This document shows, one piece after another, positions 13,339-14,715 of a DNA stretch of 14,715 nt (positions are counted from its first letter, which is position 1; each line of letters starts with the position of its first letter). The DNA lies in the NCBI GenBank assembly GCA_030642005.1, contig DAOWOP010000050.1, positions 1-14,715 of the forward strand, in the 5' to 3' direction. The DNA is from Planctomycetales bacterium. GTDB lineage: Bacteria; Planctomycetota; Phycisphaerae; SM23-33. The position numbers were made by a program, and so were the translations under genes. The notes beneath the pieces were generated by a model that worked only from the letters and a program-made list of their open reading frames with translations, did not search any database and had not been told where the DNA came from.

Positions 13339-14547
13339 ATGAAGCGGACATATGGGAAATCACGAATAATCCTCGCAGTGCAGATTTTATCGGTACTCAT
13401 CACAGCCGTGCCTGTCGCGGCATCCGCCCCGCCGGCTCCCATGCCGCCGGAAGACCGGGCCGGCATCGTGTACTACCAGGCAACTTTCGCCGACGGGACG
13501 GTCCGCGACCTCAACGAAATCCCAAAGGCCAAAAAAGGTATTCGGCGCGTCGTTCGCATCAGCCGATTCGAGCCTGCTGTCAAGGGATACGAGGTCCTGT
13601 CGACCAGACATCCGATGGTAAAATCCGTACGCCCCGGCCGAACGGTTAAACACGAACTCGCCTGGAACGGCAAGGCATGGGTCGGACCGGAACAACGGCA
13701 GGCCAAGTCATTCCCTGCCGGGACCAGGTCGATGCGCGACGTGATCCGCCGGGAAGTTCGCAAGACCGAGGTGATCCTGAAGGCTCTGCGCGGACGCCTG
13801 AAGCAGCACGATCACGCAGTCGCCGAGGCTGAAAGAAAACTCGCCAAGGTCAAGGACGTCGACGGCGAACCTGCCGCCAAAGCCGACCTCGAAAAGGCAC
13901 GCCGGTCTCGCCGGAAGGTGCTGGAAGCAATCGAGCAGTACGCCCGGCAACTTGAGGCCCTCAAGGAGGTAACAGAACACAAGAAACCGGAACGCCCCAC
14001 CGGCAGGGTCGAGCGCCTTCAGCAGCCGCCGGGCAAGAGCAATTTCGGCGTCGCCAAACCCATCACCCGGCGCGCCGTCCTGCCGCATCGCCTGCACGTA
14101 TGGAAACTTGACCCCGGCAAAGGCCGGCGAACCTGCACGGTCGCCATGGCGCACCCGGAAGCAGGCCGATTCGGGGCATTCCATTACGTCGTCTATGCCG
14201 ACACCAACGCCGACGGCCTGCCGGACAAACTCATCGCACGATCTCCACTGGCACAGGCCGACGCGCCGGGCCAGTGGACGAAATGGACTTTCACGACGTC
14301 CGAGCCGACCATCTTCGTCGGCAACACCTGGCCGGAGGAACACGCCGGCGTCTATTGCCACAGGGCGCCGCCGGAACCGGCCAACTGGCGAGGCCTCGAC
14401 GCCGAAGTTTATGTCGCACCCGTCTTCGGCGTTACACCGAAGCGGCGATGGACCCGGTGGCCCTACTTCACTAACATCCGAATCTACGTCAATCAAAACC
14501 CGGATGCACCCTCACCGGCCGGCGGAGTGAAAATCATCACGAATTGA
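13339..14547 (+). CDS. Secreted coiled-coil protein of unknown function
   Basis: The 402-residue product is not recognised. It begins with a signal peptide (basic M-K-R, hydrophobic I-I-L-A-V-Q-I-L-S-V-L-I-T-A-V, probable cut after VAASA near residue 30), so it is exported. Residues about 40-130 form a beta-rich part with Y-Y-Q-A-T-F-A-D-G-T. About 131-216 is a highly charged coiled coil rich in Lys, Arg and Glu. The C-terminal part (about 240-400) is aromatic and beta-like and contains D288-T-N290-A-D292-G-L-P-D296, a DxNxDGxxD loop typical of calcium-binding repeats. The ribosome site is poor (GGACGG). It follows the NarL-type gene by 75 bases and ends just before a strong terminator. A surface or periplasmic structural role is possible but unsupported. 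Confidence 0.75.
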   Translation: MKRTYGKSRIILAVQILSVLITAVPVAASAPPAPMPPEDRAGIVYYQATFADGTVRDLNEIPKAKKGIRRVVRISRFEPAVKGYEVLSTRHPMVKSVRPGRTVKHELAWNGKAWVGPEQRQAKSFPAGTRSMRDVIRREVRKTEVILKALRGRLKQHDHAVAEAERKLAKVKDVDGEPAAKADLEKARRSRRKVLEAIEQYARQLEALKEVTEHKKPERPTGRVERLQQPPGKSNFGVAKPITRRAVLPHRLHVWKLDPGKGRRTCTVAMAHPEAGRFGAFHYVVYADTNADGLPDKLIARSPLAQADAPGQWTKWTFTTSEPTIFVGNTWPEEHAGVYCHRAPPEPANWRGLDAEVYVAPVFGVTPKRRWTRWPYFTNIRIYVNQNPDAPSPAGGVKIITN

Positions 14548-14556
14548 ATAAAAATT

Positions 14557-14623
14557 GAATATCGAATAATGAACCCCGGCGCGCCTGCCGTGCCGGGGTT
14601 CATTATTCAATATTCGTCTTTTT
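14557..14623. terminator. Bidirectional intrinsic terminator between convergent genes
   Basis: GAATAATGAACCCCGGC (14564-14580) pairs perfectly with GCCGGGGTTCATTATTC (14592-14608), seventeen pairs around an eleven-base loop. GAATAT/ATATTC extends it by six more pairs after one mismatch. Five T follow on the plus strand (14619-14623) and an AAAAA before the stem (14550-14554) supplies the T run for the minus strand. It serves the gene ending at 14547 and the minus-strand gene ending at 14641. Confidence 0.92.
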
Positions 14624-14640
14624 ACTCAAACTGACCGATT

Positions 14641-14715
14641 TTATGCCGCGAGGAGTTTTTCCAGGCGGCGAATAACGGGTTTTTCATGGCTATGCTTGAC
14701 AACATCCTGCACCGC
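14641..14715 (-). CDS. 3' end of an unidentified minus-strand gene (5' part outside window)
   Basis: On the minus strand an open frame enters from the window edge and ends with TAA at 14643-14641. It encodes the last 24 residues, ending H-E-K-P-V-I-R-R-L-E-K-L-L-A-A, a probable amphipathic helix. Its reality is supported by the bidirectional terminator placed 18 bases after its stop. The family cannot be recognised from so short a piece. Confidence 0.55.
   Translation of the reverse strand, partial: AVQDVVKHSHEKPVIRRLEKLLAA

Noticed and set aside
1..14715. CRISPR array, tRNA, rRNA or prophage features
   Set aside because: No spaced direct repeats, no cloverleaf with tRNA signature bases, and no phage-like genes were seen.

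Overview
The window is almost entirely one chemotaxis locus of a Gram-negative-type bacterium. The outer-membrane porin, the GC-rich coding style, the secreted hypothetical protein and the CheA/CheX/receptor architectures would suit a member of the Planctomycetota (Phycisphaerae-like) or a deltaproteobacterial-type lineage. No ribosomal or other marker gene is present, so this placement is tentative.

Layout. Positions 1-109 hold the last codons of an IS30-family transposase, so the locus abuts an insertion sequence. Positions 110-483 contain no convincing gene but hold a run of hairpins ending in a terminator-like hairpin just before the first che gene. The first che block is cheY1 (484-918), cheX1 (963-1463) and cheA (1528-3867). 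A 508-base gap follows, with hairpins and a sigma28-like promoter. The second block is cheW (4376-4900), a porin (4909-6201), an MCP receptor (6350-8398), cheR (8613-9464), cheD (9482-9961), cheY2 (10018-10410), cheX2 (10394-10885), cheB (10919-11983) and a tandem-CBS protein (12002-12436). After a long hairpin come a NarL/FixJ-type response regulator (12610-13263) and a secreted coiled-coil protein of unknown function (13339-14547). A strong bidirectional terminator separates the latter from the 3' end of a convergent minus-strand gene (14641-14715).

How it works together. The MCP receptor, coupled through CheW, controls CheA. CheA phosphorylates two CheY proteins and CheB. Each CheY is encoded next to its own CheX-type phosphatase carrying the full D-x3-E-x2-N...P signature. 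CheR, CheB and CheD modify the receptor. Thus all core modules (kinase, coupling, adaptation, dephosphorylation) are present, with both CheY-CheX pairs duplicated.

Most unusual points: (1) CheA carries, in the place normally taken by the P2 domain, two 24-residue repeats matching the MshEN (T2SSE_N-type) cyclic-di-GMP-binding motif; (2) CheA has an extra N-terminal helical module and acidic linker before its HPt domain; (3) a porin and a tandem CBS protein are embedded in the che gene run; (4) structured leaders lie upstream of cheY1 and cheW; (5) a REP-like pair of palindromes lies directly before cheR.
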